Positions 26,142 to 38,688 are shown, numbered from the stretch's first letter. The stretch is 64,000 nt of DNA from Gigaspora margarita (GCA_009809945.1 WTPW01001663.1:49236-113235), one strand, 5' to 3'. The notes: generated by a model from the letters alone, not told the origin. Translations and numbers: made by a program.

Positions 26142-26316
26142 CCATATTCCTCCGAAAATAAGCACCCCTTACAATTCATATATACCCGAAAATAAGTACC
26201 CCTTATATAGAAATAAGCAACTAAATATCAAATTATTCGAATTATTAGTTGAGATTATACCCGAAAATAAGCACCCCTGTAGTAAAAAAAGGGTGCTTAT
26301 TTTCGGAGGAATACGG
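26142..26316. mobile_element. MITE of the AAAATAAGC family, 175 bp
   Basis: The right end, read inverted, is CCGTATTCCTCCGAAAATAA; the left end is CCATATTCCTCCGAAAATAA. TA follows the right end. The interior repeats CCGAAAATAAG(C/T)ACCCC three more times. It shares the GAAAATAAGC terminal block with elements at 35535 and 43309. Confidence 0.7.
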
Positions 26317-26378
26317 TATTGCTTGCAGCCCAACAAAATCATTACGTTAACAAACCATTTTACCAAATAATCATTTTG

Positions 26379-26596
26379 TATATGGGGTCATTGCCTTGAA
26401 AATGACCTTATGGGACTATGTAGATCTTATATCCAATCCAAATAAACTTTTTTTTATTTTGTAGAGCTTAGTGAGTTTTACAAAATAAAAAAAAGTTTAT
26501 TTGAATTGGATTACTGGATGGCTAGAAACTTTAATTTTTATTCATAAGATCTACATGGTCCCATAAGGTCATTTTCAAGGCAAAGACCTCATATAT
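26379..26596. mobile_element. 218-bp foldback MITE
   Basis: The outer arms read TATATGGGGTCATTGCCTTG and, inverted from the right, TATATGAGGTCTTTGCCTTG. Pairing continues for about 90 bp with mismatches, through AAAATGACCTTATGGGAC and AATAAACTTTTTTTTATTTTG. Non-coding. Confidence 0.7.
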
Positions 26597-26599
26597 CAA

Positions 26600-28580
26600 T
26601 TAGTCGATAAAATATATTGACATTTAGATGCAATGCAATAACTCAAGGATGGATATTCATGCTGATATTGAATAATTGAAATTATGATTGGTTAAGATAG
26701 AAAATCATGGGGCTAAGCGGAAAATCCGGCTTTCCTGGTTGATTCGGTTATAGCATCTATGTGATTGGCTAGTTTATGTAGATCAAAACGACCAATTAAT
26801 TCAGTTAAAAAATTCTTTCAATACGACGACGAAATGGAACGAAATAACTTTATTATTAACAAATGTGAACCTTTTTTTAACGTCGAAGTAATTCTACTCT
26901 ATTTATTAATTATTACATTTTACCAAAAACTTGCTATACGTTATTACTCTTAGTCTATACTAATAGTTAGATTGCACCATCGTGTTTACTACATGTTAGT
27001 TTTCCTTTTTGTATGATAAATAATACATGCTTTCGTTCAGATAAAATAAGCCTTGTAAAAGTTTATATTGCTTAGCCTATTTAATATTCTTATATTAGTA
27101 TAATATTCACTATTTAACAATTCATAAATCTAAATATTTAACTTTATAATTTAAACATGTAGAAACTCAATAAGCTCTGCCAATTACCAAACATCTACCT
27201 TTATTCTTATGAAAACACTTTGGAGAAAGCGATTGAAAACGATTAGAAAAGATTTTCTACTAGGAACACTCAAAACGAAGAAATTTTATTACCGGTAATA
27301 AAAAATGTGGGTATCTTTAGTTTAAATAGTGAAATTGCCGGTTTTTAGATCCTAGTTAAAATTTATAGATTTACGTACTATTAGCTTCTATCTACACATA
27401 AACTGTTATCTTTATAAAAATCATCTTTAAATTCGAGCACAATGTAATTCTTTTTGGACGCATACCAAAAAAATAATATATTTTTTTCTTAAAGACAAAT
27501 GTATTTATTTTAGATTTTATTCGTATTTTAAGATATTATATACTAAAATACTAAAAATATATTTAATTTTTACAATATTTCACATTTTAACAATTAATTT
27601 ATTTCATTTTAACATACTATAGCGTATTAAAAATTTATTTTACACTTTAATATACTACTAAAATTTATTTCGCATTTTAACATACTACAAAAATTAATTT
27701 ATTTCGCACTTAAACATATTACTAAATTTATCTTGCACTATGTTTCGGTTATATTATTATCTAATAAATTAAATAAGATAGAAAAATAGAAAAATGAATA
27801 TTGCGTCATCGAAAAATTGAACAAGAACGTTCACAATAATTGTGGCCACGAAGAGCTTCCAGTTGCACAATTTTAATACAATTTTATGTATTCGCTCGGC
27901 AACAAATGAATTATCAGGCCCTGCTCACCCGACCATATTAAAGAATACCTTAACCAGTCAGTACCGCGAACAATGACCCAATAAAACCTATGTTATCACC
28001 TCCAGGACTATAAGAAGAAACGAACGTTCGTAACAAGCGTCCACTGTTATTACCTAACTAGCAACTTCCCAGGTTACGGCCACGGTGTGCTTTCAAATTT
28101 CTTTACTTATAGCCCCGGGCTGCAAAACGACAATTTAAGCAACTATCCAGTAGTAAAAATATATTACCTTATATCTGCTATTTTTGCATGTGTTTCTTCG
28201 AGTAAAAAAAATTCTCACGTTATAATAAAAATTTAAACTGAAAGTGTAAAGGACATAAAGCAAAAAGTGTGTACGAAATGAGGATGTTGTTAAGCGTAAA
28301 AGGTAGGAAGTGTAAAAGTGTAGAAAATGTAAAAAATATGAAAAGGTGATATAATTTTTTTTTCGATGCTTCTGTTTTGATCTTAATAAAAACATTCATA
28401 TAAACAGATCTACACGTGAAAATCGACCAATCAAAAATCCTTTTTTAAATTTTTGATATTTTTTATATCTGATATCTTCTAGCGAAGGTTTCTAAACGAC
28501 TATGTGATCAAACCTAATAAAATGTTTTTATTTTAATTATACAAGCTTGTAGGATTGAAATAAAAAAAAGGCTTGTCGAT
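26600..28580. other. gene-free stretch
   Basis: No gene is supported. 27560-27730 contains a diverged tandem unit of about 40 bp around AAATTTATTTCGCATTTTAACATACTAC. 27830-28130 is less AT-rich than its surroundings and may be an old mobile or non-coding RNA remnant, but nothing is recognisable. Confidence 0.5.
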
Positions 28581-28589
28581 TTTGACCTA

Positions 28590-29510
28590 GTAATTATCGA
28601 GAAAACTGTCATTTAATTTTTTTTTAAAAAAAAAACATCGAAAAATCGATAACTACTAAACCGAATTCGATGAAAATTTTTTTATTTCAATTCTACAGGT
28701 CTATAGAATTAAAATTAGTATTGCTTGCTGCAAATATTAATTGAGACTTTTTTTATGGCGCAACGAGGGTTGTTACTTATCGTCCAATTTTATAATTAAA
28801 AAGTTAAAAATGATGCAAATTATAAAAATGTCAAATGTCGCAAAAATTGCAATATAATATATAATCTATATCTATGCTTATTTTGTAATATTAAAATATT
28901 ATATATATTTTATAAAATAATGATACAATTATTTCATTAATTTCGATTATAATGATAATTACATAGACTTTCGATCTTGAAACTCTGCGCTCTTACATCT
29001 TCCTGAAAAGAACGTCGCAAAGGTTGCAAATAAAGTCTAAAAGACGCAAAGTTGCGACTTTGCAACAGACAACTCTAATTATAAAAACTATATCGAATTC
29101 GGATTAGTATTGTTGAGAAATATTGACTAAGATTTAAAAAAGTCGCAGCTTCTTTTTTACAGATACCAAAACTTTGAATAAAGATTACTCGGCACATATC
29201 TGATTAAATTCGATCAAATTTTTTTATTTTAATTTGATGAGATTATAGAATTAAAATAAAAAATTTTTGATTGAATTTGATCAGGTATATGCTGAGTAAT
29301 CTTTATTTAAATTTTTGGTATCTGTAAAAAAGAAGCTGCGACTTTTTTTAAATCTTAGTCAATATTTCTCAACAATACTAATCCGAATTCGGTATATATA
29401 TTTTTTATTTTAATTCTACAGACCTGTAGAATTGAAATAAAAAAAAAATTTTCATCGAATTTGTTTTAGTAGTTATCGAGAAATTTTCATTTAAATTTTA
29501 AAAACCGCTA
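28590..29510. repeat. large two-layer foldback
   Basis: The inner palindrome (29093-29395) has arms of about 145 bp, nearly identical, beginning GAATTCGGATTAGTATTGTT. The outer pair (28660-28725 and 29395-29465) is built on ATTCTACAG-GTCT-TAGAATT and ATCGAATT words. The outer left arm is separated from the inner palindrome by about 360 bp of unrelated sequence, probably a later insertion. Non-coding. Confidence 0.65.
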
Positions 29511-31430
29511 TATTTTTCCAGGATTTTCGATTTTCGATGATTTTTTAAAAAATTTAAACTAACATATGGGTGGATTTAAATTAAAAAATTAATTATGTCA
29601 ATTGTTTGTAATTCGCTTAAAATCGCTTATGAAACCGTTTATGAAACCACATAATAATTATAATAATCATTGTATTTAATTACAACATTCCATCAAAACT
29701 GTAAATTCCTAGTCAAAAAAATACTTTGGAGTGTAATACTCTATTAACTGCTCTAGACCCAGCATAAATTTATCCACCGTTTACAAGATCATTAACTGGG
29801 TTACAATCTGGCTTGGTTCACCCGGTTTTAAGAAAGTATTCTCAAGTATCGAACTAAATGCGATTTGAAATAATGCACAAGTTTTGTGAAGTAATTTTAT
29901 CTGATCGTTTTTCGAGTTTCTTAGCTGAAATCTCGTGATAATCGGATCTTATATCAATTGATGTTCGTGCTTTATAAACAAGACTTCACGTTTAAAAAAT
30001 TTACAGCATTATTATTTTTTTTTTTACACAAATAATACTTTAGTCTTCGATTTCTAATGTTGTTGGTATAACGCTCGATCCATGGTTACCAGTGTCGAAA
30101 ACCTTAATAAACCCATTTGTTCGTTTAAAACAAAAATCAAAGAGATGCCTGCCTGTGGTGTCGCTATACACGAAAAAAAAATAATGAACCACCGTCCTTA
30201 AATACACCAACGAAGGTTAGTATTATGTTTGTGAACGTTTTCGGATCGGAAGTTTCAGATAAGGAATCAATTAATAGAGTAGCAACCTTGGCTTATTATG
30301 GAGATTCTTAGTTTGTCTGTACTGACTTCTAGAAGGTGTCTAGTCGACTATTAGTGTTATATGGTTTGATAAGAGTGTCTAAGTTCCCTTTGGCAAGTGT
30401 TAGTGCTGTTACTGGCTTTTTGGAAGTGTTAAGTCGGAACTAGAATTTTTCATAATAAACAATATAGTATCTGACTATTTTAATATTCTATTTTAATATT
30501 TACTTACTTTTTTTTTTCAAGTATAATCGTGTGAAAGTCCGTTACTGAAAGACTTAAGTCGAGTCACCGAAAGACATATAACATTCTTATAAAGACGGTA
30601 AGATACATTAAATACAAAGGACTTAAAAATAATAGACTATTCGATTTTCGAATTATATTTCTTTTGGATTGTATTATTAACAAGGGAGTCCGTTGCACTA
30701 ATCTAGCAAGTTCTAAATTTCAGATGAAGAAAAAAAGAACAAATTAAGATCAGAAAAAAAAAAAGGTGAAAAAAAAAGACAAATAAGCACGAAAAAAAAA
30801 GAGTTGGTAATGGGTGGTAAAGATTAATTTGTTTAGTAAGGCAAGGGGATGTCAAACGTTAGTAAGATAGATAGAAATGAGATGAATGAAATTTTTGCAT
30901 AGGTATGCTGTGGTGGGGTTTAATTTAGTGACTCAATTGCTAAGATTCTTAATGGTCTTTTACTAAACGGTTCCACAGGTCCATGGAAGCACGGTTATTT
31001 ACAAATTATGATAGCTGCGCAACAAAAGTTGGTTCAGCCATAATTATATTGTATATATTTTTATTTAATCGGATATAACATGACTATTAATATTTAAAAA
31101 TTAATTATTGTATTAATTTGTTATACCTTATTATTTTACCCCAAATTTTTGGGTTATGCACTATCTGTTTATCAAAAAATTATCAAGCTTTTTTATACGA
31201 TTAGGGCCTCCACAAGATCTGATTTTTTGGGGAGACTTCGAACCACTACGTTAGTTTTACGTAACTTAAAATATATATCATTGAGCAATTTTCTATTAAA
31301 TTTTTTTATGTATAAATTCATTTTTTTCAGAATTTTACAGTGCTTTTCAAAATAGTACCGGTATGTCCATTAAATTCATGCATCACACATTACTTATAAT
31401 CTGGAAATCGGAAATTTGGAGTTTAATATC
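29511..31430. other. gene-free stretch
   Basis: No supported gene. 30220-30560 is relatively GC-rich and contains AATAAACAATA followed by a T-run, which could belong to an old LTR, but no matching terminus was found. 30720-30800 is a purine-rich A/G tract. Confidence 0.45.
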
Positions 31431-31438
31431 AAAATAGT

Positions 31439-31461
31439 TGCGCGACACGTGATGTCGCGCA
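31439..31461. other. GC-rich hairpin
   Basis: TGCGCGACA and TGTCGCGCA are perfect 9-bp arms around CGTGA. It stands out in DNA that is otherwise about three-quarters A+T. Function is unknown. Confidence 0.4.
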
Positions 31462-31959
31462 GAACTAGCACTCATATGTTGACAAGTAAATTCAAAATAT
31501 ATAAGATAGCTTTCCAACATTGTTGTGTTAAAACCAGAAATGGAGATACTGATAGGATATCTTCAAAGGCCTAAAAAAAAAAATTTTATTACAGAATTAA
31601 ATCACCATTTCGGTGACAGTATGCGATTGAGTCAGTTTGTATTTGAATTGTCGTGATTTCTATGAATTTTGTTAAAAAAATTTTTTACGAAACTTAATTG
31701 CTATTCCAGCGACTAGGGCTGACACTATATGTATTTTGCATAAGTTTTAGTAACGTAATTTTCATCACATCATACATAAAATACCAGCTTTACAAAGTTC
31801 GGTCAGCATCATTGCATCATTTGATTTAAATTTTAACTCCTAAATCACTGAATATCTGATCTTAGAAACTAATGTGCAAAATTACAAATTTCACGAAAGC
31901 TAATTTTGCCGAAACTTACCAAAATTACAGTAATTTTACATCCCTACCAGTGACATATA

Positions 31960-33110
31960 AAATGTGTTAATGTTGAGCTAGTTTACATTTATACTATAGT
32001 ATCGGAATAGTAAGTTCTATAACAGAAGTTTTTACAATATAATAACTCATGGTAGAATCATGGTAATTCCAATGCAAACTAACTCGACCTTAACCACATA
32101 ATTCTGTCACAGTAATAGTAAATAAGTTCTGTAGCAGAATGTTTTTACCGTAATTCATGATGAAAATCGTGATGATATATACAAACCAACTCACATACTA
32201 TGTGCTGCTGGAATAGCAAGTTTTATAATAGAATTATTTACAATAGCTTATTGATAAAAATTCGATAATTTATGCTGAGTTGGTTCAGTATTTAAGGTTG
32301 AGTCTGAAATTTTTACTATAAAAAATTTGGTTATGGAACTACTTGATATTTTGGTTGCCTCAGTATGTGGTACTTAAGTACCCCTTGCGCCAGCATTCGA
32401 AGCAGAGTGAAGATCTGAAGAGAAGACCGAAACTCAACCACCCAAGAAAAAACGTAAGACAATGCCATTCTCCCAGCTTCTTACGAGCACAGAGTCATTG
32501 CGTTTGTTGAGAGAAGCGGAGGAAGAGGCGGAAAGAGTTGCCAACGGTTAAAGTTGAGTTAGTTTACATTGGGATTATCATCGTAAAAAATTCTATTACA
32601 GAACCTATTCACTATTCTAGTGACCACAGTACGTGATAAGGATTGAGTCAATTCGCATTGGAACATAGTTATTGTAAAAAATTCTGTTACAAAACTTACT
32701 ATTCCAGTAACCACAGTATTGGTTGAGTTAATATGGTGCATGTAGCCTAGCCTAGAACCAAGTCCCGTGACAAGAGTGGCCAAAATTTAAAAATGTTTTA
32801 TTATAAAATTTTGTATTACATAAAAAATTAGCCAATTAAATTTTAGTATAATAAAAACTTTTTAAAAAATTTATATTAGTGACCAAAATTTTATGAAATA
32901 TTAGATATTTTGGCTAATAACTTTGATTTGAGTAAACTAAGAAAAAAATTTTTTCTGTAATAATATAATATAAAGCTTAAATAATTAATTTACAGAATTA
33001 TTTTTTTTCTATTATAATAGAATTATCGAGTTAATGCAAAAAGTCTGATACAAAATTACTCATTATTCTAGTAACACATAGTATGTAGTTAAAGTTATTG
33101 GTGAATATGA
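31960..33110. repeat. degenerate tandem repeat, unit about 100-120 bp
   Basis: Diverged copies of a unit containing TTCTATTACAGAA, ACTATTCCAGTAACCACAGTA and GTTGAGTTAGTTTACATT recur at about 31970, 32090, 32200, 32560, 32650 and 33040. Copies are too diverged for an exact period. A coding relic is embedded at 32380-32551. Confidence 0.5.
32386..32551 (+). pseudogene. C-terminal coding relic with basic NLS
   Basis: A less AT-rich island that reads in one frame as an acidic stretch, one TGA, then PPKKKRKTMPFSQLLTSTES, a charged helix (LREAEEEAERVANG) and a stop at 32549-32551. PKKKRK is a classic nuclear localisation signal. It looks like the last exon of a DNA-binding or transposase protein, but the family is not identified. 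Confidence 0.4.
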
Positions 33111-33696
33111 GTGCTACAAAAAGAAAAACCCGGAATTAATTTTTAGAAATTTCGCTTTCAGAGAGGACTTGTCATCAAATTCTTATAAACTATTCGTTAA
33201 TCTATGAATTGATTATTGACAAATTTGTGACGACATTTTATAATATTATCATACTAACGATCAAAACATAACTACAAATTTGACACCTCATACTATAATT
33301 TTTTAACAAATCTGAATAGTTTACGACATTCATTATGAATGCCGTAACAGGATACCAAGTTCAAGCATTATATGACATCCATAAATAATTTAGAGGCGAC
33401 CATTCAAAAAAACGTCTAAACGAACAAACTCCCATCTCAATTAGATAGTATAGAAGATTTATGTAACTTTTGATTTATAATGCCTCAATCTCACATACCG
33501 ATTATTAATATACTAGGAAAGCGGTAGTTTCTAATAGATCTATTATATCGGATTTTGTTAATTTTTGCTTTTTTAGATTTTTTACCATTTATTATTATTA
33601 ATGAAACATTTCATGTCCACCTGCGAAAATTTCTCCTACGCCTGATCCGGTTAGCGCAACAAAAGCAAAAATAGTAAATCCAATTCAAGAGCGCCA

Positions 33697-33766
33697 CATA
33701 AGTGTGCTAATAAGTGCACTAATAAGTGCACTAATAAGTGCGCTGAAGTGCACTAAAGTGCACTAA
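33697..33766. repeat. 12-bp minisatellite TAAGTGCACTAA
   Basis: About five to six copies of TAAGTGCACTAA with small changes and shortened units (AAGTGCACTA). The GTGCAC core is palindromic and equals the subterminal motif of the pogo-like MITE at 8438-8770. Confidence 0.75.
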
Positions 33767-34996
33767 ATAATTTACAGATTTATAACAGTTTAATTACCTT
33801 CTACACTAGATAAATAGAAAATACTTGAAATTTGCTTAACAAATAGTATTTTTAGAGCAAATATTGTTTTGTCTAATTGACCAATCAAAATCTGCTATTT
33901 GTAAACATATACATATACAAACCCATCACTATATTTTTTATTATAATGTTTTTTTATAGACAATAATTACAAAACCAATATAATCATGTTTATTTATTAA
34001 GTTTACTTTTATATACTGTAATTATAATTTATTATTATTTTTTAAACTATATTTTAGACAAATTTGACTGGATTTTTTTTAAAAATATTTACAATTTTTA
34101 AATAAAATAAAGTTTTATTAAAAATATATGCAAAATTTAGTATTAAACAAGTTTACTTAGTTGAATTAGAAAGATTGTTTAAATAAAATTTAGATAAATC
34201 TTTAAAAAATGATTTAAATAATGGAAAATTGTGAATATCTTTAAAATTTATTAAGATACCCTTTTTATTTCTACTAAGTAAACTTGTTTAGCACAAAATT
34301 TTGTATATAAGTACAAAAAAATTTAAAAATTTGCTATAAAACCTTCTAATCTAACTCTAACCTAAAAGTTTTTACAATAATTTGTTTATTTTTTTAAAAA
34401 TAATGATCTACAAATCTAGCCAATCAAATTAGAGTGCAATATATAAGCACATGCAGAGTTGAGATATGCATTTATTCTATAAAATAAACCAAAAATTTAC
34501 TATACAAAAATACAATATTTAATAAATTTCTATTCAAAAATTTTTTTTAATAATATCTAAATTATCTATAGATTTTTTAAAATTTTGGTACAATCTGGCT
34601 TATCCTTAATAAAAAACTTGATAGAGTGGTACCTGTTTTATACAGATATTTATTTATACTTTAGTAACTTGTACTATAGTATTAACTAATATTTGTAGTT
34701 AGAAATATAACCCTAGACTATTGTTGCTTGATTCTTCAAAAGTTAGTCTCCTGCTAGCTAATATTCCCAATATTATATCTATAACAGAATGTTTCATCTA
34801 TAGTATAGTTTTTTAACAAGACATATCTCTAATATAATATGTTTTTGATATCTTCTTTTCTTAATAAAACATATTTTCAAAAAAATATTTTACTAATATA
34901 ATATATTTTAAAAAGAATATTTTTTGATATAACATATTTCTGGTATTTCTTTTTCTAACAAGACCTTTTTTCCAATTAGAAATTTTGTATAAAAAT
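33767..34996. other. gene-free, includes a foldback
   Basis: No gene is seen. 34130-34165 (AAACAAGTTTACTTAG) and 34274-34310 (CTAAGTAAACTTGTTTAG) are inverted arms of an AT-rich foldback. The same arm words appear in the palindrome array at 54634-55950 and inside the MITE at 43309-43623. Confidence 0.55.
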
Positions 34997-35533
34997 AATT
35001 ATTGTTATAGCTGATGCTAAAAATAGCTGATACTAAAATTTTAACCTATTTTGATACAAATTTTTTAAAAATTTTTTAAAATAATTTTGTTTATTTTTTT
35101 AAAAAATTGAATTAGAGTTTAGGGTTAGAATTGATTATTAAAAAGTATATGTAAATATTAGCAAAGCCTGAACATTCTTTATATAGTCATAACTGGGTTT
35201 TGGTCAATTTTGATCTAATTTGCTAAAATAACAAAACTATATTTTGTTAACTAACTTTTAATCTAGTGATCAGAATTAAATAAACTTTTTTTGTTAAATA
35301 TACCTTACTAAGAGCTTTATTTTAAAAAAAAAAAGTTTATTAAATTGGACTATTGAATGCCAAAATAATTACTAAAAACTGTTTTTTTGCTTTTCAAATT
35401 TTAGAGGTTTTTGTTAAAACACAAATATATAACCTCTATACTAGATATCTGGGGTTCTAGCAGGGCATATATTTTCAAATCACAACCCAAATTTTAGTAT
35501 TAGCTATTTTTAGTATTAGCTATAACAATAATT
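34997..35533. mobile_element. TIR element with a nested repeat
   Basis: Arms of about 45 bp, AATTATTGTTATAGCTGATG on the left and its inverse (AGCTATAACAATAATT) on the right, with internal repetition of TAGCTGATACTAAAA. The block at 35158-35455 matches 37010-37305 and is probably nested within it. Confidence 0.6.
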
Positions 35534-35534
35534 G

Positions 35535-35845
35535 CTGTATATTGCTAAAAATAAGCCACCTTTTTTGATCAAAAAGTTATACAAAAAACAAAGAGTAGCT
35601 TATTTATGAATTGTTAAATTTTTTGAAAATTAAAAACTTACTAATAAAAGGGTCCAAATATTATCAAATTTTTACTATAGATATATTTCAATATTTGAAC
35701 AAGTTTATTTAATAATACTTTTAAAGTTTACTTAGTAAAATTTAAACTTTTATATAAAGCAACTACTAACAGATTTTTTAAAATTTTTTAAAAAAATTAT
35801 AGAGTAGTTTCCTTTTGGAGATAGCTTATTTTTAGCAATATATGG
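35535..35845. mobile_element. MITE of the AAAATAAGC family, 311 bp
   Basis: The left end is CTGTATATTGCTAAAAATAA. The right end read inverted is CCATATATTGCTAAAAATAA, followed on the plus strand by TA. The length and ends match the 43309-43623 element. Confidence 0.65.
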
Positions 35846-35939
35846 TATATTTTACAAAAAAAAATTAAATGAGTAAATTAGTACTTATTATTATAGTATA
35901 GACTATAATACAAATGAAAAATTAAATAAATGGCTTATA

Positions 35940-36903
35940 GGGTGTGGCGACCTAGGGAAGTTGGTAAGTTGTCACCCCCCAAGCGGCAGGTCTAGGGTTC
36001 AAATCCCACTGGCGACGCTTTGAAAAATAGACCTGTGTTATGGTAACTGTTTCTTGTCGATCGGTTGCTTGGTACACCATTTCGAATGGGAGCCTTGGGC
36101 GCACAAATCCAAGGAACCGGAGAAATGAAAACCAGTTGGCAAGCCCCGAGTAAGAAGGTAGCAAAGATCTTTGACGGCGCTACCAAAGCCAGAATATCAG
36201 AAACCGGAGCCGGAGGATCAGACGATAAAATCCTTAAAGAGGGGGTTCACCAACCTGGCCGCCGGAGTCGTACCGGAGGAAAAGGACCTATGCTGCGGAA
36301 GTAGGTACCAAGGGAAGAAGGCCATATCGACCCTTCCGGGCTAACTAGTTTGGAAGTTTGTGAATTCGGTGTAAGGACCGGTAGGATGGTAATGGTGGGT
36401 ACTGGGATTGGAGCGAACCTTGCAAGGGCAGAAGTAGGTAGCGGTAGGGGTTTAATGGTTAGCCCTGACTCCAAGTGTCGGTATAATGCAGATGCGTAAG
36501 TTACCGAAGTGTAGGTGAATATCTGGTGGGACAGGTACCGCTCTACCAAGTTTCCCCCGAGGATAACAGGACCAGGGTTACCTGGCTGGGTCCTAAGGAC
36601 TATGGATAGTGTATCCGGGACAGTCTGACTGTCTTGTGATGTAACGGGATTAGTCCCGGTGACACAGGATGGGTTGGCAGGAGGGACAGAAAATCAGAGG
36701 GTTTAAATAGGGTTGCAGGTATGGCAGCTAGTGTGAAACCTTAGGGCGGACCACTTAAATTAGACACCAAAAGTGTACGTGTGGCTAGTTGGATCCTCGT
36801 CTATGTAACAAATGTCGGTGAACCCCATGTGGTTCACCAACGGCCCTAATATCCTGAATAAAATTTCTAGGTCCCAAGGTGGGCACTTTGAAATGGAAAA
36901 AAA
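35940..36903 (+). mobile_element. tRNA-derived SINE, copy 1 (about 960 bp)
   Basis: A GC-rich island bounded by a perfect 16-bp target duplication AAATAAATGGCTTATA (35924-35939 and 36904-36919) with a poly(A) tail before the right copy, the signature of target-primed retrotransposition. The 5' end has tRNA-like polymerase III promoter boxes: an A box TAGGGAAGTTGG (about 35953) and a B box GGTTCAAATCC (35996-36006). The body is non-coding; open frames in it are antisense or chance. The core at 36690-36795 is shared with two further copies (40570-41234 minus, 47857-48419 plus), while the first about 650 bp and the tail are not. It is long for a SINE. Confidence 0.85.
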
Positions 36904-37009
36904 AAATAAATGGCTTATATATTAAATTTATATGAATAAAAAGTGAACAAAAAACTATTAGTAAAATATGTTGTTGAAAAAAGTGCATTTAATAAAACTT
37001 AGTTTAGAG

Positions 37010-37320
37010 AGGACCCGGACATCTCTCATATAGGTTATAACTGGATTTTGGCCAATTTTGATCTAATTTGCTAAAAATAACAAAATCTATTTACTTTAAT
37101 AACTTCTAATCCAGTAATCAGAATTGAATAAACTTTGTTTTGTTAGATGCGCCTCACTGAGAGCTTTATTTTAAAAAAAAAAATTCATTCAAATCAGACT
37201 ACTAAATGCCATGATAATTGCTAAAAACTGTTTTTTGCTTCTCAAATTTTAGGTGTTTTTGCTGAAAAATTTTAAGTATGAACTCTATAGAACCAGGACC
37301 CTGAAAAATACATATAGAGG
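37010..37320. repeat. copy of the 35158-35455 repeat
   Basis: About 300 bp collinear with 35158-35455. Shared words include CAATTTTGATCTAATTTGCT, GAGCTTTATTTTAAAAAAAA and TGCTAAAAACTG-TTTTTTGC. The left end GGACCCGGACATCTC resembles the inverted right ends at about 35450 and 41780-41803 (CTAGATGTCTGGGGTCC), suggesting terminal repeats of a TIR family. Confidence 0.6.
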
Positions 37321-37389
37321 TTATATTAGCTTTAATATAAACTTTTTAAATTTTTTATCCACTNTTTATTAAGCGAATTAACTATATTT

Positions 37390-37725
37390 TACATATAAGC
37401 TTTAATATTTAATTAATATTATCCAAATAACAAATATAACTTTATTTTATTTTTAAAAAATTTTTTAAAAAAAAAATTTTTCAAAAAAAATTTTTTAAAA
37501 AAAAAATTTTTCAAAAAAAATTTTTTCAAAAAAAAATTTCTCTCTCTTTTTTATTTTTTTATTTTTATTTTTTTTTATTTTGTTATCCAAATTTTAAATA
37601 TAACCTTCATGAAACTTATTAATTTTATCCACTTTGAATAATATAACATTAAAGGCTTTTATTCACTTTTAAATATAACCTTTTGACCAATTATCCGCTT
37701 TTCAAATATAACATTTTTGTAAAAG
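37390..37725. repeat. subterminal repeats and A/T tract array
   Basis: Repeats of TTTCAAATATAACCTTTTTG-like units (37600-37715) adjoin an alternating A-run/T-run array of period about 30 (37450-37545, AAAAATTTTTCAAAAAAAAT). A single ambiguous base lies at 37364. Confidence 0.55.
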
Positions 37726-37844
37726 GGGCATCTATAAATAACATTATGTACCCCTACATAGTAGCTCTTGACCCCCCTACTATATAAAAAAAATTTTAAA
37801 AATCCATATGTTTATATATAAAATTTTACAAAAACTTGAATATT

Positions 37845-38060
37845 TAATGACCCAGTGAACTAGTTTGAATGATTTTGGTACCATTCGATTCGTCTCTATA
37901 AGATAAATAGTAATTTTATAAGAAAATATAATAACCAATAGTATTTTATTAATAAAACGTGATCCAGCGATCAAAATCAAATGATTTTGGTACCATTCGA
38001 ATTCTCTCCTCGAAATGGTTCGAATGGTACCAAAATCATCCAATTCTACTAGATCAAGTT
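37845..38060. repeat. GGTACC hairpin repeats
   Basis: The unit GATTTTGGTACCATTCGA occurs at about 37870 and again at 37983. The second copy folds with AATGGTACCAAAATCATC (38020-38040) into a near-perfect palindrome ending CCAATTCTACTAGATCA. Related hairpins lie at 63437-63540 and 63620-63730. Confidence 0.65.
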
Positions 38061-38428
38061 TTAGACAAATTTTTATAAAAAAATTGCGTTATGTTGAGGG
38101 GACCCCCCTACATATTGGAAAATCATTATATTTTGTGGGACCCCTCTTAAGCATAACATTATTTATGGATGCCTTCAAAAAAGTACCTTTTTTAACCAAA
38201 ATTTCAATATAACCTCTATATATATTGTTCGGAGTCCTATAGAACCCTGAATAATCTATATAAGATTATATTTGAGCATTATAGTAAAAATTTTTTCTGT
38301 TAGTAGCTTCATATTAGTATATAATAGCTATATTTTAAATATTAAATAGAAAGTTTAAATCCCGTTAACTTTTTTTAAAATACAACCTTCTTTAAAAATT
38401 TCAATCTGAACACTTTCTAAAAAAAAAA

Positions 38429-38688
38429 NNNNNNNNNNNNNNNNNNNNNNNNNNNNNNNNNNNNNNNNNNNNNNNNNNNNNNNNNNNNNNNNNNNNNNNN
38501 NNNNNNNNNNNNNNNNNNNNNNNNNNNNNNNNNNNNNNNNNNNNNNNNNNNNNNNNNNNNNNNNNNNNNNNNNNNNNNNNNNNNNNNNNNNNNNNNNNNN
38601 NNNNNNNNNNNNNNNNNNNNNNNNNNNNNNNNNNNNNNNNNNNNNNNNNNNNNNNNNNNNNNNNNNNNNNNNNNNNNNNNNNNNNNNN
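38429..38688. other. assembly gap (N)
   Basis: 260 undetermined bases flanked by A-runs, so the gap probably closes over low-complexity DNA. Confidence 0.95.

Noticed and set aside
33697-33766. CRISPR-like array
   Set aside because: 12-bp units without spacers in eukaryotic DNA; a simple minisatellite.
35941-36015. tRNA gene on the plus strand
   Set aside because: A and B boxes are present, but the acceptor stem does not pair and the sequence continues into a repeat with target duplications; it is a SINE head.
36065-36550. Protein genes in the GC-rich island
   Set aside because: The frames overlap on both strands, resemble nothing, and lie inside the SINE; they are by-products of higher GC content.
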